Below, piece by piece: positions 28,624 to 37,882 of a DNA stretch of 43,452 nt. The notes under the pieces were generated by a model that did no database searches, was not told the DNA's origin, and saw only the letters and a list, made by a program, of their open reading frames with translations. The DNA lies in the NCBI RefSeq assembly GCF_000722705.1, contig NZ_JPFW01000011.1, positions 1-43,452 of the forward strand, written 5' to 3'. The first letter of the stretch is position 1, and each line of letters starts with the position of its first letter. A program made the position numbers and the translations under genes. Source of the DNA: Streptococcus mitis. GTDB lineage: Bacteria > Bacillota > Bacilli > Lactobacillales > Streptococcaceae.

Positions 28624-28739
28624 TTATCCACTATTTTTTTCAATAAAAAGCCTAATAAATCAATAGTTTTTAATCTTATCCCCAACTTGTGGATAAAACT
28701 TGATAACATTGTGGATTATTTTTCACAGCTTGTGGAAAA
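28624..28739. other. oriC: oriC, DnaA-box cluster upstream of dnaA
   Basis: Boxes: TTATCCACT 28624-28632 (+); TTATCCCCA 28676-28684 (+); TTATCCACA 28696-28688 (-), perfect; TAATCCACA 28718-28710 (-); TTTTCCACA 28739-28731 (-). The last four are within 65 bp, and boxes two and three face each other. The AT-rich surroundings and the position between parB and dnaA mark this as part of the chromosome origin. The unwinding site is not pinned down. Confidence 0.92.
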
Positions 28740-28752
28740 TTCTTGCTATCTA

Positions 28753-28761
28753 TGGTAAAAT
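28753..28761 (+). promoter_or_regulatory. dnaA promoter
   Basis: Extended -10 TGGTAAAAT at 28753-28761, about 48 bp before the dnaA start. The nearest DnaA box ends 14 bp upstream of it, in the -35 region, which suggests autoregulation by DnaA. Confidence 0.65.
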
Positions 28762-28808
28762 AAGTCTAGTATTAAACTTTTAAACAAGTAGTAAAGGAGG
28801 AGAACGGA

Positions 28809-30170
28809 TTGAGAGAAAGACAATTTTGGAATCGTATCTTAGAATTTGCACAAGAAAGACTGACTCGATCCATGTATGATTTCTATGCTATTCAAGCTGA
28901 ACTCATCAAGGTAGAAGAAAATGTTGCTACTATATTTTTACCCCGATCTGAAATGGAAATGGTCTGGGAAAAACAACTAAAAGATATTATTGTAGTAGCT
29001 GGTTTTGAAATTTATGATGCTGAAATAACTCCCCACTATATTTTCACTAAACCTCAAGATACGACTATCTCACAAGTTGAAGAAGCTACAAATTCAACTC
29101 TTTATGACTATAGTCCAAAGTTAGCATCTATTCCTTATTCGGAGACTGGATTAAAAGAGAAGTATACCTTTGATAATTTTATCCAAGGAGATGGAAATGT
29201 TTGGGCAAAATCTGCTGCTTTAGCTGTTTCAGAGGATCTTGCTTTGACCTATAACCCTCTTTTTATCTATGGAGGACCAGGCCTTGGTAAGACTCACCTA
29301 TTAAATGCTATTGGTAATGAAATTCTAAAAAACATTCCTGATGCGCGTGTTAAATATATCCCTGCTGAAAGCTTTATTAACGACTTCCTAGATCACTTAA
29401 GACTAGGAGAAATGGAAAAGTTTAAAAAAACTTACCGTAGCCTTGATCTTTTACTGATTGATGATATTCAATCTTTAAGTGGTAAAAAAGTCGCAACACA
29501 AGAAGAATTTTTTAATACCTTTAATGCCCTTCACGACAAGCAAAAACAAATTGTTCTAACCAGTGACAGAAGTCCAAAACATCTGGAAGGCCTTGAAGAA
29601 AGACTTGTCACGCGCTTTAGTTGGGGATTAACCCAGCATATTACACCTCCTGAATTTGAAACTCGTATTGCCATTTTACAAAGTAAGACAGAACATTTAG
29701 GCTATAATTTCCAAAACGATACTTTAGAATACTTAGCAGGTCAATTTGATTCAAATGTTCGAGACCTTGAGGGAGCAATTAATGACATCACCTTAGTTGC
29801 TAGAGTAAAGAAAATCAAAGATATTACGATTGATGTTGCTGCAGAAGCTATTAGAGCTCGAAAACAAGATGTTAGCCAAATCCTCGTCATTCCAATTGAT
29901 AAAATTCAAGCTGAAGTAGGTAACTTCTATGGAGTTAGTGTCAAAGAAATGAAGGGAAGCAGGCGCCTTCAAAATATTGTTTTAGCCCGTCAAGTAGCTA
30001 TGTATTTATCTAGAGAACTAACAGATAATAGTCTTCCAAAAATTGGGAAAGAATTTGGTGGAAAAGATCATACAACAGTCATTCATGCCCATGCAAAAAT
30101 TAAATCTTTGATTGATGAAGACGATAATTTACGTTTAGAAATTGAATCAATCAGAAAGAAAATCAAATAA
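28809..30170 (+). CDS. dnaA: DnaA, replication initiator ATPase
   Basis: 453-residue initiator. Domain I is at 1-80, AAA+ Walker A at 155-162 (GGPGLGKT), Walker B LLLIDDIQ, the initiator-specific region in the middle, and the domain IV DNA-binding signature ([15 protein letters not shown]) near the end. The start codon is TTG at 28809, supported by AAAGGAGG 8-9 bases upstream and by alignment with known streptococcal DnaA. It is flanked by DnaA boxes on both sides. Confidence 0.97.
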   Translation: MRERQFWNRILEFAQERLTRSMYDFYAIQAELIKVEENVATIFLPRSEMEMVWEKQLKDIIVVAGFEIYDAEITPHYIFTKPQDTTISQVEEATNSTLYDYSPKLASIPYSETGLKEKYTFDNFIQGDGNVWAKSAALAVSEDLALTYNPLFIYGGPGLGKTHLLNAIGNEILKNIPDARVKYIPAESFINDFLDHLRLGEMEKFKKTYRSLDLLLIDDIQSLSGKKVATQEEFFNTFNALHDKQKQIVLTSDRSPKHLEGLEERLVTRFSWGLTQHITPPEFETRIAILQSKTEHLGYNFQNDTLEYLAGQFDSNVRDLEGAINDITLVARVKKIKDITIDVAAEAIRARKQDVSQILVIPIDKIQAEVGNFYGVSVKEMKGSRRLQNIVLARQVAMYLSRELTDNSLPKIGKEFGGKDHTTVIHAHAKIKSLIDEDDNLRLEIESIRKKIK

Positions 30171-30172
30171 CT

Positions 30173-30265
30173 TGTGGATAACTTTCGCTTTTCTATCTTT
30201 TTTATCCACATTTTTTAAACAAGCCAAAAAACTTGCTATAACTTACTTTTAGTCTGTTTTCCACA
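30173..30265. other. oriC: oriC, DnaA-box cluster between dnaA and dnaN
   Basis: Boxes: TTATCCACA 30181-30173 (-), perfect, starting three bases after the dnaA stop; TTATCCACA 30202-30210 (+), perfect; TTTTCCACA 30257-30265 (+), one mismatch. The 158-bp spacer is very AT-rich, so it is the best candidate for DNA unwinding. An extended -10 TGCTATAAC at 30234-30242 may be a dnaN promoter. Confidence 0.88.
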
Positions 30266-30328
30266 GATTTCACAGACTCTATTATTACTATTATCCTTCT
30301 AATACTAAAAATAAATAAAGGAGAATCC

Positions 30329-31465
30329 ATGATTCATTTTTCAATTAATAAAAATTTATTTCTACAAGCCTTAAATACTACTAAGAGAGCTATTAGTTCT
30401 AAAAATGCTATTCCTATTTTATCAACTGTTAAAATTGACGTGACCAATGAAGGTGTTACTTTAATTGGATCAAATGGTCAAATTTCAATTGAAAATTTTA
30501 TTTCTCAAAAAAATGAAGATGCTGGTTTGTTAATTACTTCTTTAGGTTCGATCCTTCTTGAAGCTTCTTTCTTTATCAATGTTGTATCTAGTCTTCCAGA
30601 TGTGACTCTTGATTTTAAAGAAATTGAACAAAATCAAATTGTTTTAACTAGCGGCAAATCAGAAATTACCCTAAAAGGAAAAGATAGCGAACAATATCCA
30701 CGAATCCAAGAAATTTCAGCAAGCACTCCTTTGATTCTTGAAACAAAATTACTCAAGAAAATTATCAATGAAACAGCTTTTGCTGCAAGTACACAAGAGA
30801 GTCGTCCAATTTTGACAGGTGTTCATTTTGTATTGAGCCAACACAAAGAGTTAAAAACAGTTGCAACAGACTCTCATCGTCTAAGTCAGAAGAAATTAAC
30901 GCTTGAGAAAAATAGTGATGATTTTGATGTAGTGATTCCTAGTCGTTCTCTACGCGAATTTTCAGCGGTATTTACAGATGATATTGAAACTGTAGAGATT
31001 TTCTTTGCCAACAATCAAATCCTCTTTAGAAGTGAAAATATTAGCTTCTATACTCGTTTGTTAGAAGGTAACTATCCTGATACAGATCGCTTGATTCCAA
31101 CAGACTTTAATACTACAATCACTTTTGATGTGGTAAACTTGCGTCAGTCAATGGAACGTGCTCGTCTTTTATCAAGTGCGACTCAAAATGGTACTGTGAA
31201 ACTTGAAATTAAAGGTGGGGTTGTTAGTGCTCATGTTCACTCTCCAGAAGTTGGTAAAGTAAACGAAGAAATCGATACTGATCAGGTGACTGGTGAAGAT
31301 TTGACTATTAGTTTCAACCCAACTTATTTGATTGATTCTCTTAAGGCTTTAAATAGCGAAAAGGTGACCATTAGTTTTATCTCAGCTGTTCGTCCATTTA
31401 CTCTTGTGCCAGCAGATACTGATGAGGACTTCATGCAACTTATCACCCCAGTTCGTACAAATTAA
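30329..31465 (+). CDS. dnaN: DnaN, DNA polymerase III beta sliding clamp
   Basis: 378-residue clamp of three repeated domains (MIHFSINKNLFLQAL at the start, TRLLEGNYPDTDRLIP in the middle, ending in LITPVRTN). The C-terminal cleft residues around PVR are typical. It tethers polymerase and binds many replication and repair proteins. AAAGGAG precedes ATG 30329. A terminator follows. Confidence 0.97.
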   Translation: MIHFSINKNLFLQALNTTKRAISSKNAIPILSTVKIDVTNEGVTLIGSNGQISIENFISQKNEDAGLLITSLGSILLEASFFINVVSSLPDVTLDFKEIEQNQIVLTSGKSEITLKGKDSEQYPRIQEISASTPLILETKLLKKIINETAFAASTQESRPILTGVHFVLSQHKELKTVATDSHRLSQKKLTLEKNSDDFDVVIPSRSLREFSAVFTDDIETVEIFFANNQILFRSENISFYTRLLEGNYPDTDRLIPTDFNTTITFDVVNLRQSMERARLLSSATQNGTVKLEIKGGVVSAHVHSPEVGKVNEEIDTDQVTGEDLTISFNPTYLIDSLKALNSEKVTISFISAVRPFTLVPADTDEDFMQLITPVRTN

Positions 31466-31468
31466 GTG

Positions 31469-31497
31469 AAAGAGGTTGAGCCTAGCTCGCCTCTTTT
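31469..31497 (+). terminator. Terminator after dnaN
   Basis: AAAGAGG ... GAGC-CTA-GCTC ... CCTCTTTT: two stacked stems separated by a small internal loop, with a short T-run, 4 bp after the dnaN stop. Confidence 0.75.
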
Positions 31498-31498
31498 A

Positions 31499-31507
31499 TG
31501 ATATAAT
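31499..31507 (+). promoter_or_regulatory. Extended -10 promoter of the DUF951 gene
   Basis: TGATATAAT directly after the dnaN terminator and 23 bp before ATG 31531. Confidence 0.65.
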
Positions 31508-31530
31508 CGAAAAAGAAAAGGAGAGTAGCT

Positions 31531-31725
31531 ATGTATCAAGTTGGAAATTTTGTTGAAATGAAAAAACCACACGCTTGTACCATCAAGTCAACAGGTAAAA
31601 AGGCTAATCGTTGGGAAATTACACGTGTAGGAGCAGATATCAAAATCAAATGTAGTAATTGTGACCATGTTGTCATGATGGGGCGCTATGATTTTGATCG
31701 AAAAATGAATAAAATTATTGACTAA
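31531..31725 (+). CDS. DUF951 small protein
   Basis: 64-residue protein of unknown function, conserved next to dnaN and ychF in Firmicutes. It has the DUF951 pattern with GNFVEMKKPHACTIK early and IKIKCSNCDHVVMMGR late; the CxxC pair (CSNC) and an earlier HxC hint at metal binding or an OB-like nucleic-acid fold, but this is inference. GGAGAG ribosome site present. Own promoter, then ychF with its own promoter. Confidence 0.9.
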   Translation: MYQVGNFVEMKKPHACTIKSTGKKANRWEITRVGADIKIKCSNCDHVVMMGRYDFDRKMNKIID

Positions 31726-31764
31726 GAAGCCTTAGTTAGAGGGTTAGCAAGTTTTCCCTTTTTG

Positions 31765-31773
31765 TGTTATAAT
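31765..31773 (+). promoter_or_regulatory. Extended -10 promoter of ychF
   Basis: TGTTATAAT at 31765-31773, 36 bp before the ychF ATG. Confidence 0.65.
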
Positions 31774-31809
31774 ATTAGGGATTGAAATGAAAATGGAGAA
31801 TAAGAAAAT

Positions 31810-32925
31810 ATGGCTTTAACAGCAGGTATCGTTGGTTTGCCAAACGTTGGTAAATCAACACTATTTAATGCAATTACAAAAGCAGGAGCAGAGGCAGCAA
31901 ACTACCCATTTGCGACTATTGATCCAAATGTTGGAATGGTGGAAGTTCCAGATGAACGTCTACAAAAACTAACGGAAATGATCACACCTAAAAAGACAGT
32001 GCCAACAACATTTGAATTTACAGATATTGCAGGGATTGTAAAAGGAGCTTCAAAAGGAGAAGGGCTAGGGAATAAATTCTTGGCCAATATTCGTGAAGTA
32101 GATGCGATCGTTCACGTAGTTCGTGCTTTTGATGATGAAAATGTGATGCGCGAGCAAGGACGTGAAGATGCCTTTGTGGATCCACTTGCAGATATTGATA
32201 CAATTAATCTGGAATTGATTCTTGCTGACTTAGAATCAGTCAATAAGCGTTACGCGCGTGTAGAAAAGATGGCACGTACGCAAAAAGATAAAGAATCAGT
32301 AGCAGAATTTAATGTTCTTCAAAAGATTAAACCTGTTCTTGAAGATGGGAAATCAGCTCGTACAATCGAGTTTACAGATGAAGAACAAAAAGTTGTCAAA
32401 GGTCTCTTCCTTTTGACAACTAAACCAGTTCTTTATGTTGCCAATGTAGATGAGGATGTAGTTTCAGATCCAGATTCTATCGACTATGTCAAACAAATTC
32501 GAGAATTTGCAGCGACAGAAAATGCTGAAGTGGTAGTTATTTCTGCGCGTGCTGAGGAAGAAATTTCTGAGTTAGACGATGAAGATAAGCAAGAGTTTCT
32601 TGAAGCACTTGGGTTGACAGAATCAGGCGTTGACAAATTAACTCGCGCAGCTTATCACTTACTTGGACTTGGAACTTACTTCACAGCTGGTGAAAAAGAA
32701 GTTCGTGCTTGGACCTTTAAACGTGGTATAAAAGCTCCTCAAGCAGCTGGTATTATCCACTCAGACTTTGAAAAAGGATTTATTCGTGCAGTAACTATGT
32801 CATATGAGGATCTAGTGAAATACGGATCTGAAAAGGCTGTAAAAGAAGCTGGGCGCTTGCGTGAAGAAGGAAAAGAATATATCGTTCAAGATGGCGATAT
32901 CATGGAATTCCGCTTTAATGTTTAA
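31810..32925 (+). CDS. ychF: YchF/OLA1-type redox-regulated ATPase
   Basis: 371-residue Obg-related P-loop NTPase that prefers ATP. G1 is at 9-16 (GLPNVGKS). The G4 position has NVDE in place of the NKxD of GTPases, as in this family. A coiled coil lies in the middle and a TGS domain at about 285-370 ([16 protein letters not shown]). It binds ribosomes and is linked to stress control. pth follows after a hairpin. Confidence 0.95.
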   Translation: MALTAGIVGLPNVGKSTLFNAITKAGAEAANYPFATIDPNVGMVEVPDERLQKLTEMITPKKTVPTTFEFTDIAGIVKGASKGEGLGNKFLANIREVDAIVHVVRAFDDENVMREQGREDAFVDPLADIDTINLELILADLESVNKRYARVEKMARTQKDKESVAEFNVLQKIKPVLEDGKSARTIEFTDEEQKVVKGLFLLTTKPVLYVANVDEDVVSDPDSIDYVKQIREFAATENAEVVVISARAEEEISELDDEDKQEFLEALGLTESGVDKLTRAAYHLLGLGTYFTAGEKEVRAWTFKRGIKAPQAAGIIHSDFEKGFIRAVTMSYEDLVKYGSEKAVKEAGRLREEGKEYIVQDGDIMEFRFNV

Positions 32926-32950
32926 AGAATTTAATGAATAGCATCAATTA

Positions 32951-32976
32951 GGTTGGAAAAAAATTCCAGCCCTTTT
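32951..32976 (+). terminator. Weak terminator between ychF and pth
   Basis: GGTTGGAA-AAAAA-TTCCAGCC followed by CTTTT: an 8-bp stem with one G-U pair and a short T-run. pth begins 22 bp later, so read-through is likely. Confidence 0.6.
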
Positions 32977-32997
32977 GGCTTTTGAAAGGAAAAATAA

Positions 32998-33567
32998 ATG
33001 ACCAAATTACTTGTAGGCTTGGGAAATCCAGGTGATAAATATTTTGAAACAAAACACAATGTTGGTTTTATGTTGATTGACCAACTAGCGAAAAAACAGA
33101 ATGTCACTTTTACAAATGATAAGATATTTCAAGCTGATCTAGCATCTTTTTTCTTCAATGGAGAAAAAATTTATCTAGTCAAACCAACGACCTTTATGAA
33201 TGAAAGTGGAAAAGCAGTTCATGCTTTATTGGCTTACTATGGTTTGGATATTAAAGATTTACTCGTCATTTACGACGACCTTGACATGGAAGTTGGGAAA
33301 ATTCGTTTAAGAGCAAAGGGCTCAGCAGGTGGTCATAATGGTATCAAGTCTATTATTCAACATATAGGGACTCAGACCTTTAATCGTGTTAAGATTGGAA
33401 TCGGAAGACCTAAAAATGGCATGTTAGTTGTTAACCATGTTTTGAGTACCTTTGACAAGGATGATTATATTGGTATTTTACAGTCTATTGACAAAGTTGA
33501 CGATTCTGTAAACTACTATTTACAAGAGAAAAATTTTGAAAAAACTATGCAGAGGTATAACGGATAA
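32998..33567 (+). CDS. pth: Pth, peptidyl-tRNA hydrolase
   Basis: 189-residue enzyme that frees tRNA from dropped-off peptidyl-tRNA. The N-terminal [19 protein letters not shown] contains the catalytic His20 and Asn10/Asn21, and [24 protein letters not shown] is the second conserved block. Its stop codon abuts the mfd ATG (33568), so the two are coupled. Confidence 0.96.
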   Translation: MTKLLVGLGNPGDKYFETKHNVGFMLIDQLAKKQNVTFTNDKIFQADLASFFFNGEKIYLVKPTTFMNESGKAVHALLAYYGLDIKDLLVIYDDLDMEVGKIRLRAKGSAGGHNGIKSIIQHIGTQTFNRVKIGIGRPKNGMLVVNHVLSTFDKDDYIGILQSIDKVDDSVNYYLQEKNFEKTMQRYNG

Positions 33568-36500
33568 ATGGTGACCTTATTAGATTTATTCTCAGAAAAT
33601 GATCAAATAAAAAAATGGCATCAAAATCTGACAGATAAAAGAAGACAATTAATGTTAGGCTTGTCAACTTCTACAAAAGCTTTAGCAATCGCCAGTAGTT
33701 TGAAGAAAGAAGATAAGATTGTTTTATTGACATCAACTTATGGAGAAGCAGAAGGGCTTATTAGTGATCTTATTTCTATCTTAGGTGAGGAACTTGTCTA
33801 TCCATTTTTGGTAGATGATTCTCCTATGGTAGAGTTTTTGATGTCTTCACAAGAAAAAATTATCTCACGGGTTGAAGCCTTACGTTTTTTGAATGATCCA
33901 TCTAAAAAAGGGATTTTAGTTTGTAATATTGCAGCAAGTCGATTGTTTTTACCTTCTCCCAATGTATTTAAAGATAGTATTGTAAAAATATCAGTGGGTG
34001 AAGAATATGACCAAAACGCACTTATCCATCAGTTAAAAGAAATCGGTTATCGAAAGGTTACACAAGTACAAACTCAAGGAGAATTTAGTCTTCGAGGAGA
34101 TATTTTAGATATTTTTGAAATATTCCAGTTAGAACCTTGCCGAATTGAGTTTTTTGGTGATGAAGTAGATGGAATTCGTACTTTTGAAGTCGAAACACAA
34201 TTATCAAAAGAAAATCAGTCAGAATTTACCATCTTTCCAGCTAGTGATATGTTTTTGAGAGAAAAGGATTATCAACGAGGACAGTCAGTTTTAGAAAAGC
34301 AAATTTCAAAGACTCTATCACCGATTTTAAAATCCTATCTAGAAGAAATTTTGTCAAGTTTTCATCAAAAACAAGTGCATTTAGATTCTAGGAAGTTTTT
34401 ATCTTTATGCTATGACAAGACATGGACTGTCTTTGATTATATTAAAAAAGATACTCCAATATTCTTTGATGATTATCAAAAATTGATGAATCAGTATGAA
34501 GTCTTTGAAAGAGAATTAGCGCAATACTTTACAGAAGAGTTACAGAATAGTAAAGCATTTTCTGAAATGCACTATTTTGCAGATACTGAGCAAATCTATA
34601 AAAAACAAAGTCCAGTGACCTTTTTCTCTAATCTGCAAAAGGGGTTAGGAAATCTCAAGTTTGATCACATTTATCAATTTAATCAATATTCCATGCAAGA
34701 GTTTTTCAATCAATTTTCTTTTCTAAAAGAAGAAATTGAACGATATAAAAAAATGGACTACACTATTATCTTGCAGTCTAGTAATTCAATGGGAAGTAAA
34801 ACATTGGAGGATGTTTTAGAGGACTACCAGATTAAATTGGATTCCAGAGATAAGTCAAGTATCTGTAAAGAATCTGTAAACTTAATAGAGGGCAATCTCA
34901 GACATGGTTTTCATTTTGTAGATGAAAAGATTTTATTTATAACTGAACATGAGATTTTTCAAAAGAAATTAAAACGTCGTTTTCGAAGACAACATGTTTC
35001 AAATGCGGAGCGCTTAAAAGATTATAATGAACTTGAAAAAGGCGATTACGTTGTTCACCATATCCATGGAATTGGTCAATATCTAGGGATTGAAACAATT
35101 GAAATCAAGGGACTTCACCGCGATTATGTCAGTGTTCAATATCAAAATGGTGATCAAATCTCTATCCCAGTAGAACAGATTCATCTACTGTCTAAATATG
35201 TTTCAAGTGATGGTAAAGCGCCAAAACTTAATAAATTAAATGATGGTCATTTTAAGAAGGCTAAGCAAAAAGTTAAGAATCAGGTAGAGGATATAGCAGA
35301 CGATTTAATCAAACTCTATTCTGAGCGTAGTCAGTTGAAAGGTTATGCTTTTTCAGCTGATGATGAAGAGCAAGATGCTTTTGATGATGCTTTTCCTTAT
35401 GTTGAAACAGATGATCAACTTCGTAGTATCGAGGAAATCAAGAGAGATATGCAGAATTCTCAACCAATGGATCGACTTTTAGTTGGGGATGTTGGTTTTG
35501 GAAAGACTGAAGTTGCAATGCGTGCAGCCTTTAAGGCTGTCAATGATCACAAACAGGTGGTCGTTCTAGTTCCTACGACAGTTTTAGCGCAACAGCACTA
35601 CACGAATTTTAAGGAACGGTTCCAAAATTTTGCTGTTAATATTGATGTGTTGAGTCGCTTTAGAAGTAAAAAAGAGCAGACTGAAACACTTGAAAAATTG
35701 AAAAACGGTCAAGTTGATATTTTGATTGGAACCCATCGGGTTTTGTCAAAAGATGTTGTGTTTGCTGATTTGGGCTTGATGATTATTGATGAGGAACAAC
35801 GATTTGGTGTCAAGCATAAGGAAACCTTGAAAGAATTGAAAAAACAAGTGGATGTCCTAACCTTGACAGCAACGCCAATTCCTCGTACGCTTCATATGTC
35901 TATGCTGGGAATAAGAGATTTATCTGTTATTGAAACTCCTCCAACCAATCGCTATCCTGTTCAAACCTATGTTTTAGAAAAGAATGGTAGTGTTATTCGT
36001 GATGCGGTCTTGCGTGAAATGGAGCGTGGAGGTCAAGTTTACTATCTTTACAACAAAGTTGACACAATTGATCAGAAGGTTTCAGAATTACAGGAGTTAA
36101 TTCCAGAGGCTTCGATTGGTTATGTTCATGGTCGCATGAGTGAAATCCAGTTGGAAAATACTCTATTAGACTTTATTGAGGGACAGTATGATATCTTGGT
36201 GACGACTACCATTATTGAGACAGGGGTGGACATTCCAAATGCCAATACCTTATTTATTGAAAATGCGGACCATATGGGCTTGTCAACCTTGTATCAATTA
36301 AGAGGAAGAGTAGGTCGTAGTAATCGTATTGCTTATGCCTATCTCATGTATCGTCCAGAAAAATCAATTAGTGAAGTCTCTGAAAAGAGATTAGAAGCAA
36401 TCAAAGGATTTACAGAATTGGGCTCAGGATTTAAGATTGCTATGCGAGATCTTTCTATTCGTGGAGCAGGAAATCTCCTAGGAAAATCCCAGTCTGGTTT

Positions 36501-37071
36501 CATTGATTCTGTTGGTTTTGAATTGTATTCGCAGTTACTAGAGGAAGCTATTGCTAAACGAAACGGGAATGCTAACACAAGAACCAAAGGAAATGCTGAG
36601 TTGATTTTACAAATTGATGCTTATCTTCCTGATACTTATATTTCAGACCAACGACATAAGATTGAAATTTATAAAAAAATTCGTCAAATTGACAACTGTG
36701 TCAATTATGAAGAGTTACAAGAAGAGTTGATGGACCGCTTTGGAGAATACCCAGATGTTGTTGCCTATCTTTTAGAGATTGGTTTGGTTAAGTCTTATCT
36801 TGATAAGGTATTTGTTCAACGTGTGGAAAGAAAAGAGAACAAGATTACAGTTCAATTTGAAAAAGTCACTCAGCGACTGTTCTTGGCTCAAGATTATTTT
36901 AAAGCTTTATCGGCAACAAACTTAAAAGCAGCTATGGCTGAGAATGAAGGATTAATGGAGCTTGTATTTTATGTCCGAAATAAGAAAGACTATGAAATTT
37001 TAGAAGGTCTGCTGATTTTTGGAGAAAGTTTATTAGAGATAAAAGAGTTGAAAGACGGTAATTCCCTATAA
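33568..37071 (+). CDS. mfd: Mfd, transcription-repair coupling factor
   Basis: 1167-residue DNA translocase that pushes stalled RNA polymerase off DNA and recruits UvrA. An N-terminal UvrB-like part is followed by the RNA-polymerase-interaction domain (YVVHHIHGIGQYLGIE), a translocase with Walker A at 640-647 (GDVGFGKT) and DEEQ box at 741-744, the GRVGRS motif, and a C-terminal TRCF D7 domain. Full length. It starts directly after the pth stop and ends 56 bp before rqcP. Confidence 0.97.
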   Translation: MVTLLDLFSENDQIKKWHQNLTDKRRQLMLGLSTSTKALAIASSLKKEDKIVLLTSTYGEAEGLISDLISILGEELVYPFLVDDSPMVEFLMSSQEKIISRVEALRFLNDPSKKGILVCNIAASRLFLPSPNVFKDSIVKISVGEEYDQNALIHQLKEIGYRKVTQVQTQGEFSLRGDILDIFEIFQLEPCRIEFFGDEVDGIRTFEVETQLSKENQSEFTIFPASDMFLREKDYQRGQSVLEKQISKTLSPILKSYLEEILSSFHQKQVHLDSRKFLSLCYDKTWTVFDYIKKDTPIFFDDYQKLMNQYEVFERELAQYFTEELQNSKAFSEMHYFADTEQIYKKQSPVTFFSNLQKGLGNLKFDHIYQFNQYSMQEFFNQFSFLKEEIERYKKMDYTIILQSSNSMGSKTLEDVLEDYQIKLDSRDKSSICKESVNLIEGNLRHGFHFVDEKILFITEHEIFQKKLKRRFRRQHVSNAERLKDYNELEKGDYVVHHIHGIGQYLGIETIEIKGLHRDYVSVQYQNGDQISIPVEQIHLLSKYVSSDGKAPKLNKLNDGHFKKAKQKVKNQVEDIADDLIKLYSERSQLKGYAFSADDEEQDAFDDAFPYVETDDQLRSIEEIKRDMQNSQPMDRLLVGDVGFGKTEVAMRAAFKAVNDHKQVVVLVPTTVLAQQHYTNFKERFQNFAVNIDVLSRFRSKKEQTETLEKLKNGQVDILIGTHRVLSKDVVFADLGLMIIDEEQRFGVKHKETLKELKKQVDVLTLTATPIPRTLHMSMLGIRDLSVIETPPTNRYPVQTYVLEKNGSVIRDAVLREMERGGQVYYLYNKVDTIDQKVSELQELIPEASIGYVHGRMSEIQLENTLLDFIEGQYDILVTTTIIETGVDIPNANTLFIENADHMGLSTLYQLRGRVGRSNRIAYAYLMYRPEKSISEVSEKRLEAIKGFTELGSGFKIAMRDLSIRGAGNLLGKSQSGFIDSVGFELYSQLLEEAIAKRNGNANTRTKGNAELILQIDAYLPDTYISDQRHKIEIYKKIRQIDNCVNYEELQEELMDRFGEYPDVVAYLLEIGLVKSYLDKVFVQRVERKENKITVQFEKVTQRLFLAQDYFKALSATNLKAAMAENEGLMELVFYVRNKKDYEILEGLLIFGESLLEIKELKDGNSL

Positions 37072-37098
37072 CATTTTTTTCTATAAAATAGATAAAAA

Positions 37099-37107
37099 TG
37101 GTACAAT
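37099..37107 (+). promoter_or_regulatory. Extended -10 promoter of the rqcP-divIC operon
   Basis: TGGTACAAT at 37099-37107, 20 bp before the rqcP ATG, and no clear -35. Confidence 0.55.
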
Positions 37108-37127
37108 AATAATTTGAGGTAATAAAG

Positions 37128-37394
37128 ATGAGATTAGACAAATATTTAAAAGTATCACGAATTATCAAGCGTCGTACAGTCGCAAAGGAAGTAGCAGATA
37201 AAGGCAGAATCAAGGTAAATGGGATCTTGGCCAAAAGTTCAACGGATTTGAAAGTTAATGACCAAGTTGAAATTCGTTTTGGTAATAAGTTGCTACTTGT
37301 AAAAGTACTGGAGATGAAAGATAGCACAAAAAAAGAAGATGCAGCGGGCATGTATGAAATTATCAGCGAAACACGGGTAGAAGAAAATGTCTAA
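37128..37394 (+). CDS. rqcP: RqcP (YabO/Hsp15-like) S4-domain ribosome quality-control protein
   Basis: 88-residue S4-domain protein ([20 protein letters not shown], then [20 protein letters not shown]). In Bacillus the orthologue stabilises P-site tRNA during RqcH-driven poly-Ala tailing on stalled 50S subunits. It overlaps divIC by 8 bp, a coupling that is conserved in Firmicutes. Confidence 0.92.
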
Positions 37395-37755
37395 AAATAT
37401 CGTACAATTGAATAATTCTTTTATTCAAAATGAACACCAACGTCGTCGCTATCTGATGAAGGAAAGGCAAAAACGTAATCGTTTCATGGGTTGGGTTCTC
37501 ATTTTGATGATTTTGTTGTTCATTTTACCAACTTATAATCTTGCTCAAAGCTATCAGCAATTACTCCAAAGACGTCAACAATTATCAGACTTGCAAACTC
37601 AGTATCAAACCTTGAGTGATGAAAAGGATAAGGAGACAGCTTTTGCAACAAAGCTGAAAGATGAAGATTACGCTGCTAAATACATGCGTGCAAAATATTA
37701 TTATTCTAAGAATCGGGAAGCTGTTTATACGATTCCTGACTTGCTCCCAAGGTGA
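37387..37755 (+). CDS. divIC: DivIC/FtsB-type septum protein
   Basis: 122-residue bitopic membrane protein. It has a basic cytoplasmic part, one transmembrane helix at about 33-50, a coiled coil at about 52-95 ([20 protein letters not shown]), and a C-terminal part with [20 protein letters not shown] typical of DivIC. It works with DivIB/FtsQ and FtsL to activate septal synthesis. It overlaps rqcP; the next small gene begins 4 bp after its stop. Confidence 0.93.
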
Positions 37756-37759
37756 TAAA

Positions 37760-37882
37760 ATGGAAAATTTATTAGATGTAATAGAGCAATTTTTGAGTTT
37801 ATCTGATGAAAAGCTGGAAGAGCTAGCTGATAAAAATCAATTATTGCGTTTACAAGAAGAAAAGGAAAGGAAGAATGCGTAA
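37760..37882 (+). CDS. Small conserved ORF (40 residues) between divIC and the beta-lactamase-like gene
   Basis: Encodes MENLLDVIEQFLSLSD followed by EKLEELADKNQLLRLQEEK, an acidic helical protein with no known domain. It overlaps the next gene by 8 bp and is 4 bp after divIC, so it is within a coupled operon. I recall a pneumococcal counterpart at the same place (SP_0008). No function known; co-location with divIC suggests a division link, as inference only. Confidence 0.72.
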   Translation: MENLLDVIEQFLSLSDEKLEELADKNQLLRLQEEKERKNA

